Assembly (NCBI GenBank): GCA_051654905.1
Contig: JBOFYY010000132.1
Location: 124,001 to 188,000 of the forward strand
Length of the DNA: 64,000 bases
Origin: JBOFIQ01 sp051654905
GTDB taxonomy: Bacteria > Actinomycetota > Actinomycetes > Propionibacteriales > Propionibacteriaceae
Direction: 5' to 3'
Below the pieces are notes generated by a model that was not told where the DNA came from, searched no databases, and worked only from the letters and a program-made list of their open reading frames with translations. Below are positions 52,789 to 60,945 of the stretch, piece after piece. The position numbers were made by a program, and so were the translations under genes. Every line of letters begins with the position of its first letter. Position 1 is the first letter of the stretch.

Positions 52789-53436
52789 TTACCCGCCAGC
52801 GATAGCCATCGCCAAGATAGCTCCAGTCCATAAACTAGGACCATAGGCAAATTCGTTGTGACGCCCTCGAAGTCGGTGAGTGAGTCCCCAAATAGCCCCG
52901 AGCAGACTACCTAAGAAAATAGTTGGAAATATTAACTGCCAGCTTTGGGCGGCTGCTGTTCCTAGCAGCAGTGTAGCTAGCCGAACGTCTCCGAATCCAA
53001 ACCCAAGAAAATACCACGCTAACCCCATATAGATAGCTCCTATGGCAAACCCGATAGCTCCCCGGATAATTGGCTGGGTGCTGTGATTGGCAAATGACCA
53101 AGAGACTATTGCTATCGCTAACGCAAACCATGATGTGTAGGAAAGTTGGCGTGGTAGATAGGTGGTACGGGCATCAATTAGAACCGACCATACTGCGACA
53201 GTGCATAGTGGCCACCAGAGAAGAAAAACGCCCCGGTAAATAGCTAATGTGGCGGCGATAGCTGAGATAACTAAGACACAAACAAGAAATCTGTTTGATA
53301 TTAGTTGTTGATACAAGATTTTAGGATCAGCAGTGGGATCTGCAACTGGTTCAGGTAATCGTGATAGTACAGCTGGAGTTAGTGCGGTTGTGGCAGCTGT
53401 GAGTGCTATACCAGTTCCTATCGCGATGATGCTCAT
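52789..53436 (-). CDS. A24-family prepilin peptidase
   Basis: A 215-residue polytopic membrane protein. The two catalytic aspartates of the A24 family are in VLIDARTTYLPRQLSY and in GFGFGDVRLATLLLGT (GxGD motif). The enzyme cleaves leader peptides of type IV pilin-like or Tad pilins at the membrane. The N-terminal Cys-rich methylase domain of PilD is absent, as usual in actinobacteria. No pilin or secretion gene is in the window. Its start overlaps the stop of the upstream HTH gene (ATGA). Confidence 0.85.
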   Translation of the reverse strand: MSIIAIGTGIALTAATTALTPAVLSRLPEPVADPTADPKILYQQLISNRFLVCVLVISAIAATLAIYRGVFLLWWPLCTVAVWSVLIDARTTYLPRQLSYTSWFALAIAIVSWSFANHSTQPIIRGAIGFAIGAIYMGLAWYFLGFGFGDVRLATLLLGTAAAQSWQLIFPTIFLGSLLGAIWGLTHRLRGRHNEFAYGPSLWTGAILAMAIAGG

Positions 53437-53879
53437 GAAGCGATCCTAGCTATTGCGCGTGCATCTTTTTCTTCAGCAAGAGCTGTAAGAAACCACAATA
53501 GTTGGCTACGGACTCCGAAAGCGCGTCCTGAAATAAGTCGCTCGAGAGTATTTGTATCGACGCGGCAAGCTGCTGCGATAGCGGAGATAGTCCAGCCGTT
53601 ATTAAGCAGGTCGAGTACTAAGGTACGAGCCTTGCCTGGGGTGACAATAACCTCACTATCGACGAGGATTTTAGTTTCATTGGCTGCAAGTAGTGTTTGT
53701 GCTGCCGGGGCATATAGTTTCCTAGCTCGTCCTTGGCGGCCGCATAGTAAGGTTCGAGCGGTATTTATCGGAACTCCAGCAGCTGTAGCAATCACCTGCC
53801 ATGGCAAGTTAGTTTGTTCGCATAGATAGGTTAAATGGGCTCTAAATGGAGCTGGGGATACCCAATAGCGTTCAGTCAT
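53433..53879 (-). CDS. Probable helix-turn-helix DNA-binding protein
   Basis: A 148-residue basic protein with two helix-turn-helix-like segments: LPWQVIATAAGVPINTARTLL (here shortened in quotation) near residue 25 and GWTISAIAAACRVDTNTLERL near residue 95, each followed by a LL/LISGR turn. It has no enzymatic domain. Coupling by a 4-base overlap with the prepilin peptidase gene suggests a shared role, but which genes it controls is unknown. I do not recognise a named family. Confidence 0.6.
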   Translation of the reverse strand: MTERYWVSPAPFRAHLTYLCEQTNLPWQVIATAAGVPINTARTLLCGRQGRARKLYAPAAQTLLAANETKILVDSEVIVTPGKARTLVLDLLNNGWTISAIAAACRVDTNTLERLISGRAFGVRSQLLWFLTALAEEKDARAIARIAS

Positions 53880-53948
53880 ATCTATATAAGCCGTTTATGA
53901 GGCCTCGATGTGACGTGGGTAGGGAAAATTATTAAAAATAATAAAAAT

Positions 53949-53985
53949 TGCGGTGGAGTCAGAAAGGTCTCGGACTCCACCGCAA
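53949..53985 (-). terminator. Rho-independent terminator
   Basis: TTGCGGTGGAGTC pairs with GACTCCACCGCAA. On the minus strand the stem is followed by TTTTTATTATTTTT, a strong U-tract, 25 bp past the stop of the 92-aa gene. Confidence 0.85.
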
Positions 53986-54009
53986 ATAATTGCAGCGGTT
54001 AGGGAACTC

Positions 54010-54288
54010 TTACTGCTCTACAGTAGGGGCAGCTTCCGTAGCGATATCTTCAATATCTTCTTCAGTTTCTGGAATGTAAGCGACGCTGGGTTCATGGGCA
54101 GTCCACCCGGACTCGTCGATCCGGTTGAGGTATTTGCGCAAAAGGACAGTAGCGCCACCAAATACGGTAGATAGAACAGCAACGGTGCGTAGAGCTTTAC
54201 GTGCTCGGCGAGGCTTGCTTACCTCAAGGTCGGTAGAAGAAGTTGGCTCGATGACAGTAATGTCAGTGACATCGTTGTTGCGCTTCAT
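54010..54288 (-). CDS. Small single-helix membrane protein with acidic tail, 92 aa
   Basis: The N-terminus is polar, then a basic stretch SKPRRARKALRT leads into one hydrophobic helix (VAVLSTVFGGATVLLRKYL). The C-terminal third is acidic (YIPETEEDIEDIATEAA). By charge the N-terminus should be cytoplasmic. Similar short proteins precede the cyclophilin gene in related actinobacteria; function unknown. A GAGGATCAC lies before ATG 54288, and the gene is divergent from ppiA. Confidence 0.6.
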   Translation of the reverse strand: MKRNNDVTDITVIEPTSSTDLEVSKPRRARKALRTVAVLSTVFGGATVLLRKYLNRIDESGWTAHEPSVAYIPETEEDIEDIATEAAPTVEQ

Positions 54289-54447
54289 AGTGATCCTCCG
54301 CAGATGAGTTACGTTACCTTCTCAACGGTAGCGGTTTTAGAGAGCAAAAACGATAGAGTTCTTCAGATTAGAGACAAGATTTGCTTCAGGTGGGACAATA
54401 ATAAGGGACAACCCATGCGGCATCGCCGCTGATCGAAAGGCTTAATT

Positions 54448-54960
54448 GTGACTCAGGCCACACTTCATACCAACCATGGTGATATCGTCATTGATCTTTT
54501 TGCTGATCAAGCTCCTATTACCGTCGATAACTTTGTCGGACTAGCCACTGGAGCTAAGGAATACCGTGATTCTGAAACCGGCGAAAAAAAGACCGGGAAT
54601 TTCTACGACGGTGTCGTATTCCATCGCATCATCGATGGATTCATGATTCAAGGTGGTGACCCAACCGGAACTGGTATGGGTGGCCCTGGCTATCAATTTG
54701 GTGATGAGTTCCATCCAGAACTTTCCTTCAACCGACCGTTCCTGCTAGCTATGGCAAATGCCGGTCCTGGCACTAATGGTTCACAGTTCTTCATCACGGT
54801 AGCTCCGACTCCGCATCTAAATCGTCGCCATACCATTTTCGGCGAGGTAGCTGATGAGGCTAGCCGCCAGGTTGTTTCAGCGATTGCTAAGGTTGCCACT
54901 GGACGTATGGATCGTCCAGTTGAACCAGTCGTTATCGAGTCAGTGGAGATTACTGAGTGA
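54448..54960 (+). CDS. ppiA: Peptidyl-prolyl cis-trans isomerase, cyclophilin type
   Basis: A 170-residue cytoplasmic cyclophilin without signal peptide. Active-site residues are in VVFHRIIDGFMIQGGDPTGT, and MANAGPGTNGSQFFITVAP then LNRRHTIFGEV. It starts with GTG 54448 after GAAAGG. The next gene starts inside its stop codon (GTGA), as in other actinobacteria where a rhomboid-like gene follows ppiA. Confidence 0.95.
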   Translation: MTQATLHTNHGDIVIDLFADQAPITVDNFVGLATGAKEYRDSETGEKKTGNFYDGVVFHRIIDGFMIQGGDPTGTGMGGPGYQFGDEFHPELSFNRPFLLAMANAGPGTNGSQFFITVAPTPHLNRRHTIFGEVADEASRQVVSAIAKVATGRMDRPVEPVVIESVEITE

Positions 54961-55658
54961 GCTTCTTTGCCTTTGACGATCTACGTCGTCGCCCACTGCC
55001 GGTAGCGGTAGGAGTTACTGTAGGCATGTTTGCTGTCTGGATATTAAATCTTCTCAGTTCTGGGAAAGTTGTTTCTTGGCTAGCGGAAACTACGTTTTAC
55101 GGTCCACAGCTTTGGCGCCCTATCACTTTTGGATTAGTGTCAGGCGGCGGAGTACTTTCACTGGTACTAAGTATTTTCTTTGGCTACTGGGTTATCTCAA
55201 CAGAAGAGAGAATCTTTGGAAGTCGCTGGACGCTGTTAGTGGCGTTAGCAAGCATTCTTTCAGTAGCTACGATAGCGGCGGTGGTTATGGGTTCTAGCCT
55301 CATCGGCGGTGCTGGCTATATTAGCTGGGGTGTTATCTCAGCTGCTACCTACCGGCAATGGCGTAGAGGCTATGACATCAAAGATCAGTTCATTATCTTG
55401 GTAATTTGCTTCATGATGAACATCCAAGGCGGACTATTGGCAGTAACTTTTAGCTTGGCTGCTACTGCTGGTGGTATAGCTGCTGATCATCTTTATCATG
55501 AAGTACGTATTGCTCCTAAGAAACAGGATCCTTATGATGCTTTTAAGCGTCAACGTCAGGGAAAACCTGCTAATTCAGGTATTAGTTCTACGATGTTGGT
55601 CTTGATGTTGTGCTTAGCTTTGTGGCTGCTATGGGGATTAATAGCGTTAGTTTTCTAG
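54957..55658 (+). CDS. Rhomboid-like membrane protein, catalytic dyad apparently lost
   Basis: A 233-residue, roughly six-to-seven-helix protein placed, as rhomboids often are, directly after ppiA (GTG start within the ppiA stop). The topology and the YGPQLWRPITFGLVSGG loop fit the rhomboid fold (WRLLT-like region). Where active rhomboids have GASG, this protein has GAGYISWG, with no serine at the nucleophile place. The later helix reads AATAGGIAAD where active forms have a catalytic His before GG. It therefore looks like a non-proteolytic rhomboid. A long polar loop (KKQDPYDAFKRQRQGKP) precedes the last helix. Confidence 0.6.
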   Translation: MSFFAFDDLRRRPLPVAVGVTVGMFAVWILNLLSSGKVVSWLAETTFYGPQLWRPITFGLVSGGGVLSLVLSIFFGYWVISTEERIFGSRWTLLVALASILSVATIAAVVMGSSLIGGAGYISWGVISAATYRQWRRGYDIKDQFIILVICFMMNIQGGLLAVTFSLAATAGGIAADHLYHEVRIAPKKQDPYDAFKRQRQGKPANSGISSTMLVLMLCLALWLLWGLIALVF

Positions 55659-55672
55659 TCTAATTGAGTATT

Positions 55673-55719
55673 GAGTTAGGGCGTCTGGCTGTGGTTTAAG
55701 CAGTCAGACGCCCTAACTC
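55673..55719 (+). terminator. Terminator after the rhomboid-like gene
   Basis: GAGTTAGGGCGTCTG pairs with CAGACGCCCTAACTC around a 17-base loop. It begins 15 bp past the stop. Confidence 0.75.
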
Positions 55720-55779
55720 TATGAAGGGGTGATAAAGCAAGCTGATAAAAATGTCAGAGGCGTCATCTTTAATAGAACT

Positions 55780-55977
55780 ATGGATATGATCACGCTTGAT
55801 TGTGATGGCTGCGCAGTTCGTGGCCCGGCTTGTTCTGATTGTGTTGTGAGCGTTCTGCTAGGGGTTCCAGAGCAAGAACCTATGCTCACAATGCAAGAGC
55901 GTACGGCGCTACAAATTTTTGCAGATCACGGTATGTTGCCTCCGCTAAGAATGGTGTCGGATAGGGCTGTTTCGTAG
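55780..55977 (+). CDS. Conserved small Cys-rich protein, 65 aa
   Basis: The product MDMITLDCDGCAVRGPACSD has two CxxC-like pairs (CDGC and CSDC), then VVSVLLGVPEQ and LPPLRMVSD. Proteins with the C-x2-C-VRGPAC-x2-C pattern are common in actinobacteria and may bind zinc or a cluster; no function is known. Start uncertain: ATG 55780 or 55786 begins where relatives do, while GTG 55729 would add 17 residues. Confidence 0.65.
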   Translation: MDMITLDCDGCAVRGPACSDCVVSVLLGVPEQEPMLTMQERTALQIFADHGMLPPLRMVSDRAVS

Positions 55978-56039
55978 CCTTCCTAGGTGAAAAGTGAATC
56001 CTGAGAAGAGTTGGGTTTTTCCTCAGGTTGGGGTAGGGT

Positions 56040-56205
56040 TAGTCGTGCTAACAGTCGTCGGAGTGAGGGACTCCAACTGAAGGCAGCGTTGAATCTCGCC
56101 TAGCGAGAGCCGGGGAACCACCTTCCTTGGGGTGAATCGGTCAGAGCTATCTGACTGTAGGGCAAAACCTTCAGCCCGAACCCGTCAGCTCACCTGGTAA
56201 ACGCT
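56040..56205 (+). promoter_or_regulatory. c-di-AMP riboswitch (ydaO/yuaA leader)
   Basis: The gap before the CHAP gene contains the conserved ydaO/yuaA elements in order: GAGAGCCGGGGAACCACC, then TTGGGGTGAATCGG, a paired GTCAGAGC/TATCTGAC arm, AGGGCAAAACCTTC, and the diagnostic GCCCGAACCCGTCAGCTCAC followed by CTGGTAAACGC. This RNA class binds c-di-AMP and usually turns off cell-wall hydrolase or potassium-transport genes. In actinobacteria it commonly precedes Rpf and NlpC/P60-type wall enzymes. The ribosome site GAAAGAAGGG lies just after it. Confidence 0.88.
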
Positions 56206-56223
56206 TCGAAAGAAGGGAAAAGC

Positions 56224-57294
56224 GTGCAAAATCGCATGCGTCTAGTTGGGTTAGCTGTAGCTGCCGTCACAACGATGTCAGTAAGTTTATCTGCCGCTCC
56301 TATGATGGCTCGGGCAGATGAAGCTACTCCGACAACATCTGCTGAAGCAGTAAAACTTGTCGAGAAGTTAAAGGCTGAACAAGCCGAACTTGATAAGAAA
56401 TTTAATGACATCAATGCGAAAGTTATTGAGCTTGGTGGTCGGTCGGACGCGCAGCGTGCCCAGATCGAAACCGCTAGTAAGCGTGTAGCTGATATGAAAA
56501 CACAGCTTGGCGCAGTTGCTCTAATTGCATACCAAGATCGAGGCACTAATGGTGCTCTCAGCATTCTTACTTCTGCAGACTCCAATAACTTTCTATCTCG
56601 GGTTGGAACGGTTGACCAAGTAACAGCCAACCAAAATATTTCGTTGCAGGAATTGCAGGCAGAGCAAGCTAATATTGCAGATTTGCAGCGTTCGCTGGAA
56701 GCTAATCAAGCTGCCGCAAAGAATGAAATGAAAAAGCTTGAAGAAGCAGATCAGGCTGCTCGAGCTAAAGTTGTTGCCGCTCAGCAAGTAGCATCGCGAC
56801 TTCAAGGTTCAGAAAAAGCTAAGTTTGATCAGGAACAAGCTGCTGCTACTCAGAAAGAAGCCGCAGCTAAAACCGCAACAGCTAGTCGTGCTAGTACCGC
56901 TCAAGAGCGTATTGCTGCAACAGAAGAGACCAAAGCAGTAGAAACTACTAAGGGCTACACTTCGCCAGTGATTTCAGCTGGAAATAACCTTTATTCTTGG
57001 GGACAGTGCACTTGGTGGGCCTTTGGTCGTCGTGCCGGAATGGGACGCCCAGTTGGCTCTACTTGGGGTAATGCAAGTAACTGGCCGGGTAGTGCACGAG
57101 CGCAGGGATTCGCTGTTGATGGAGTTGCTGAAGTAGGGGCAGCTTTTATCGAATATTACGCTCCGATGGGACACGTATCTGTCGTTGAGTCAATTTCTGG
57201 TGGCATGATGACTGTTTCTGAAATGAACTGGAATGGTGGGGTAGGAGTTCTCCACTACCGCACGGTTCCAGCTCGAGGTACTTTTATCCACTGA
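56224..57294 (+). CDS. Secreted CHAP-domain peptidoglycan hydrolase with N-terminal coiled coil
   Basis: A 356-residue secreted protein. A signal peptide (MRLVGLAVAAVTTMSVSLSA, cleavage near MARA-DEA) is followed by a long charged coiled coil (about residues 45-225; AEQAELDKKFNDINAKV and similar). The CHAP domain (about 250-356) has the catalytic Cys at residue 262 in WGQCTWWAFGRRAG and the His at 317 in PMGHVSVVES. CHAP domains cleave peptide cross-links or the amide bond in peptidoglycan; the PcsB-like coiled coil would regulate or localise it. GTG 56224. Its leader is a c-di-AMP riboswitch, so expression should fall when c-di-AMP is high. Confidence 0.9.
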   Translation: MQNRMRLVGLAVAAVTTMSVSLSAAPMMARADEATPTTSAEAVKLVEKLKAEQAELDKKFNDINAKVIELGGRSDAQRAQIETASKRVADMKTQLGAVALIAYQDRGTNGALSILTSADSNNFLSRVGTVDQVTANQNISLQELQAEQANIADLQRSLEANQAAAKNEMKKLEEADQAARAKVVAAQQVASRLQGSEKAKFDQEQAAATQKEAAAKTATASRASTAQERIAATEETKAVETTKGYTSPVISAGNNLYSWGQCTWWAFGRRAGMGRPVGSTWGNASNWPGSARAQGFAVDGVAEVGAAFIEYYAPMGHVSVVESISGGMMTVSEMNWNGGVGVLHYRTVPARGTFIH

Positions 57295-57308
57295 CATCCC
57301 TAGTCAGG

Positions 57309-57358
57309 AAAGGCCACGCCATGAGCAAGCAATATCATGCTTGCCGGGCGTGGTCTTT
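57309..57358 (+). terminator. Hairpin overlapping the next gene's start (terminator or translational control)
   Basis: AAAGGCCACGCC pairs with GGCGTGGTCTTT (one G-U), with a nested GCAAGC/GCTTGC stem. It begins 15 bp after the CHAP stop, contains the ATG at 57321 in its loop side and ends in TTT. It could stop the CHAP transcript or mask the downstream ribosome site. Confidence 0.55.
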
Positions 57359-58334
57359 GTCATTATTGGTGTTAATGGTGGTGCTGGTAAGCGCTTGTTC
57401 GCAAACTCTTTCGAAGCAGCAAATTAGTGCTACTTCAGCATGGATCCAGCGCTATCAAATAACAGATAGCAATAATTGTCGCGAGTTGGTAGCTAGTTAT
57501 CTAGGGCTGTGTAGCAATAGAGAGAGCTCTGGAATAGTTGCTAACGAGGTTGGTGATGATATCGAGTTTGTTTCTTCTTCTTACGGGACGCTGAAATGTC
57601 GTAAACCAAACCAGTTTGGGCAACTTGATTCTTGTGCGCTGCCTTTGCCCTTATGGGCGGTAGAACCTACTAAAACTAGCGTCGTAGCACAACTAAAAGT
57701 TTTGGTAGGAAATCCTGATATTGCTTCCTTGCCGACAGATGCTGTTGCGACGGCCGCTGTCAGAGTAAAGCAACTTGGGTGGGTATCTGATCGAGACGAT
57801 ATTGTGATTGCTTTCCCTGCCGGCGTCGAGACCTTAAACAATATGACGCAAGGTGAAGCTGACCAACGAACTGGAGCAGTAACGATTATTTCCGATAGTC
57901 AGACGTATATCGTCGTAAATCCAGTAGTGCGTGCAGCAAGTAAAGATGTGGCAGCGGCACTACTAGCTCATGAGCTGATACATGCCTATGCTGAAACAGC
58001 AGCATGGGATATGAAATGGCTTTCTGAAGGCTGGGCCGAATATGCTGCAACTTCGCTATCGTCACAGCTACTTACCCAATCACAACAAGCGCTACAGGAG
58101 CGGTTACAGTCAAGTAAACCGCAAGATTTTCCCAGTAACGAGGCATTCGCTATTTCACAAGGATCTGAAGCAGACTATGCCTTAGCCAGAGTTGCTATTG
58201 AAGTATTAGTAGCGCATCTGGGAGAAGAAGAAGCGCGGATACTGACTCAGCAATGGATGAGTGGCAAAAAAACCGAAGTTACAATTGATCAATTGCGGTT
58301 GTGGTGGCGGGAAAGATTGGAAAATATGCGATGA
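57321..58334 (+). CDS. Putative lipoprotein zinc metallopeptidase-like protein
   Basis: A 337-residue protein. A lipoprotein signal (LSLLVLMVVLVSAC, Cys near residue 26) is followed by an unrecognised domain. A gluzincin-type site then appears: AALLAHELIHAYAE (HExxH) and WLSEGWAEYAA about 20 residues on, where the Glu would be the third zinc ligand. It resembles M1/DUF-type peptidases anchored outside the membrane; the substrate is unknown. Its stop overlaps the pimB' ATG by four bases (ATGA), implying co-translation. Confidence 0.7.
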   Translation: MSKQYHACRAWSLSLLVLMVVLVSACSQTLSKQQISATSAWIQRYQITDSNNCRELVASYLGLCSNRESSGIVANEVGDDIEFVSSSYGTLKCRKPNQFGQLDSCALPLPLWAVEPTKTSVVAQLKVLVGNPDIASLPTDAVATAAVRVKQLGWVSDRDDIVIAFPAGVETLNNMTQGEADQRTGAVTIISDSQTYIVVNPVVRAASKDVAAALLAHELIHAYAETAAWDMKWLSEGWAEYAATSLSSQLLTQSQQALQERLQSSKPQDFPSNEAFAISQGSEADYALARVAIEVLVAHLGEEEARILTQQWMSGKKTEVTIDQLRLWWRERLENMR

Positions 58335-59413
58335 CAACTCTAGTAGTGACTAATGATTTTCCGCCGCGACTAGGAGGCATCCAATCTTTTGTTTCGCAAG
58401 CTTGTGGTTTTCTTGATAACGATGTGGCAGTTCTGACCTCTACCACCCGAGGACAAGAAGAACAAGAACAGCGCTACGATGCCACTTTGCCTTATCCGGT
58501 GCAGCGTATGAGCCATACGCTTTTGCCACTACCCAAGGTAAAGCAACAGGCACTGGAAATGGCGGTTACCTACGGTTGTGATCGGGTACTTTTTGGGGCA
58601 GCTGCTCCGCTAGGGCTACTTGCTCGGGGGCTACGAACTTCCGGAATGGAACGGATCGTTGCGATAAGCCACGGACATGAGGTGTGGTGGTCACAACTGC
58701 CGGTTACTCGACGAGCAATTGCTCGAATAGTGCATGACGTTGATATTTGTACAGCCATTAGCCAGTGGTCACAGGATTCGCTAGCTAAGGTGGTTGCAGA
58801 AGCTGATCGACATAAGATCATTCGGATGGCGCCACCAGTAGATGTTGGACGTTTTGGCTACGAACCAATGCCAGCAGGACCTCCTACTGTGGTGACAGCG
58901 GGAAGGCTAGCGCCCCGAAAGAATCATGCACGGTTGTGTGAAGCCTTTGCTTTAGTACGAGAAAAACTGCCACAAGCCCAGCTACTTATAGCTGGAACTG
59001 GACCATTAGAGAAAAAGTTACGGTCCTTAGCTGGACCTGGAGTTAATTTTGTGGGGCATATTCCAGAAGCTCAATTACCGCAGTTTTATGTTCGGGGGCA
59101 TGTTTTTATTTCTCCAGTGCGACAAACTCGTTTCGATGCGGAAGGGTTTGGCATGGTTTTTGTAGAGGCTGCTTCGGTAGGAAGACCAGTTATTGTAGGA
59201 CGGTCGGGGGGATCACCAGAAACAGTTATTGATCAAAAGACCGGTTTTTTGATTGAGCCTGATGATGTTCAAGTAATGGCCGATAGAATGTATGAATTAC
59301 TCACCAATCCAGATCAAGCAACCGCAATGGGGAAAGCAGGGCGTGCACATGTGCAGCAATTTGATGCCGCTTTTACTCGGGCGACGTTGCGGGCAGCATT
59401 AGATTTAGCATGA
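58331..59413 (+). CDS. pimB: Family 4 glycosyltransferase, PimB'-type mannosyltransferase
   Basis: A 360-residue GT-B protein. LVVTNDFPPRLGGIQSFVSQ at the N-terminus matches PimB', which adds the second mannose to phosphatidyl-myo-inositol using GDP-mannose at the inner membrane. The donor site is in VVTAGRLAPRKNHARLCEAF and DAEGFGMVFVEAASVGRPVI (E-x7-E). Start at ATG 58331, overlapping the upstream stop; the frame is open further upstream but without family match. The order pimB', ROK kinase, plsC is shared with Corynebacterium (from memory). Confidence 0.85.
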   Translation: MTTLVVTNDFPPRLGGIQSFVSQACGFLDNDVAVLTSTTRGQEEQEQRYDATLPYPVQRMSHTLLPLPKVKQQALEMAVTYGCDRVLFGAAAPLGLLARGLRTSGMERIVAISHGHEVWWSQLPVTRRAIARIVHDVDICTAISQWSQDSLAKVVAEADRHKIIRMAPPVDVGRFGYEPMPAGPPTVVTAGRLAPRKNHARLCEAFALVREKLPQAQLLIAGTGPLEKKLRSLAGPGVNFVGHIPEAQLPQFYVRGHVFISPVRQTRFDAEGFGMVFVEAASVGRPVIVGRSGGSPETVIDQKTGFLIEPDDVQVMADRMYELLTNPDQATAMGKAGRAHVQQFDAAFTRATLRAALDLA

Positions 59414-59425
59414 GAGAATACTGAC

Positions 59426-60466
59426 GTGCTGAGCTTAGGCATTGATATCGGCGGTACGAAGGTTGCTGCAGGAGTTGTGACTCCTGACGGCGATGTTATC
59501 GAGCGCCTTCGTGTCCCTACCCCTGGACATAGTCCGCAAGCTGTTGAAGATGCCATCGTAGAAGCATGGCAGCAGCTTTCGCGTAATCACACCATCGGTT
59601 CAGTAGGAATTGGTGCGGCCGGATGGGTTGATTCGACGCAATCTATTGTGCGATTTAGTCCGCACTTGGCATGGCGTAATGAACCACTCACCGCCAAACT
59701 TGCTGAACGGATTCCGGTTCCGGTGATCGTCGATAATGACGCTAATGCGGCAGCATGGGCTGAGTATCGATTTGGGGCTGGGCAAGGTGCTCGGGTGATG
59801 ATATGTGTCACATTAGGTACTGGCATTGGTGGGGCAATCATTATTAATGGACAGCTCTTTCGCGGAACTTACGGCATGGCTGGCGAGTTCGGACATATGA
59901 CAGTTGTTCCGCAAGGACATTGGTGTCCTTGCGGAAATCGAGGATGTTGGGAACAGTACGCTTCTGGGAGTTCGTTAGTGCGAGATGCTCGATCATTACT
60001 GGCGGCGCGTTCTCCACAAGCAGCCGGAATGTTGGAACGAGTTGATGGCGATATCGCGAATTTAGCTGGCCCAGATATTACGGCAGCAGCTATTGCTGGA
60101 GATGTGTTGGCAGCTAACCTACTAGCAGATGTTGGTACTTGGCTAGGGCGAGGATTAGCTAACCTAGCGGCTGCGCTAGATCCAGACTTATTTGTTATTG
60201 GTGGTGGTGTGAGTGAAGCTGGAGAACTACTGCTGGCTCCAGCACAAGCAGCTTTTACTCGAACACTAACTGGTAGAGGTTTCCGAGATCCAGCACGGAT
60301 TGAGTTAGCTGATATGCGTAACGAGGCAGGGCTAATTGGTGCTGCTGATCTTTCGCGACTAGCTATCGACGAGCCACCCGGTGCTGCGTTTTGGCCGCGT
60401 AAGAAGCGTGCTCGTTCGCCGCGTCCGAGACTTCGAGATCGGCTAGGGCAGATCCTAGAGAGCTAA
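59426..60466 (+). CDS. ROK-family glucokinase
   Basis: A 346-residue sugar kinase. SLGIDIGGTKVAAGVV is the ATP site, DNDANAAAWAEYRFGAG holds the catalytic Asp, and GEFGHMTVVPQGHWCPCGNR then GCWEQYASG is the ROK zinc motif (C-x-C-x4-C and His). Most relatives in this position phosphorylate glucose; some use polyphosphate, but the sequence does not decide the donor. GTG 59426. The C-terminal tail is basic (KKRARSPRPRLRDRLG). Confidence 0.88.
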   Translation: MLSLGIDIGGTKVAAGVVTPDGDVIERLRVPTPGHSPQAVEDAIVEAWQQLSRNHTIGSVGIGAAGWVDSTQSIVRFSPHLAWRNEPLTAKLAERIPVPVIVDNDANAAAWAEYRFGAGQGARVMICVTLGTGIGGAIIINGQLFRGTYGMAGEFGHMTVVPQGHWCPCGNRGCWEQYASGSSLVRDARSLLAARSPQAAGMLERVDGDIANLAGPDITAAAIAGDVLAANLLADVGTWLGRGLANLAAALDPDLFVIGGGVSEAGELLLAPAQAAFTRTLTGRGFRDPARIELADMRNEAGLIGAADLSRLAIDEPPGAAFWPRKKRARSPRPRLRDRLGQILES

Positions 60467-60475
60467 GTTATTCGG

Positions 60476-60904
60476 CTACAGAACAGCGCCATCATCGTCA
60501 TGATGGAAAGGGTTGTGGAGCGCTTGGTATATCGCAAGGGTGATACCGCTCACGCAAGCAGTTCCTCCAAAGATACGTAACGTCAATGGAAGTCCACCTA
60601 TCCCAAGTTGCAATAACGTAATGCTGATACCAACTAGAAAAAGAAGCACAGTTATTTTGGTAAGTAATGTCCAGGAAGAAAATCTTGCGGTGGCTGGGGC
60701 GTGCCACTGGTCAGCAGATTCTGCGTCAGCTTTATCCATTCGATCAAGTACGCTCAGTGGAATATCAGGATCTGTTGGTAGCGATGTTGGCGGCGCTATC
60801 CGACGTTCTGGTTCTCGTGGTCCTGCAGCAGGACGCTCTCCGAAGTTATCGCAGATTAGGTCACTAAAGCGAGAATCGATATCGTCGTGAGGAGAAGCAG
60901 CCAC
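60476..60904 (-). CDS. Hypothetical membrane protein, 142 aa
   Basis: The N-terminal half is soluble and polar (DDIDSRFSDLICDNFGE, then RIAPPTSLPTDPDIPLSVLD). Two hydrophobic helices follow (LLTKITVLLFLVGISITLLQL and FGGTACVSGITLAIYQAL) and a short acidic tail HHDDDGAVL. Similar proteins beside plsC occur in related actinobacteria; function unknown. It is convergent with the ROK kinase and divergent from plsC. Confidence 0.65.
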   Translation of the reverse strand: MAASPHDDIDSRFSDLICDNFGERPAAGPREPERRIAPPTSLPTDPDIPLSVLDRMDKADAESADQWHAPATARFSSWTLLTKITVLLFLVGISITLLQLGIGGLPLTLRIFGGTACVSGITLAIYQALHNPFHHDDDGAVL

Positions 60905-60945
60905 ATAACTAGGGTAGCGCTTATAGTTACGTCAAGGAGATACAG

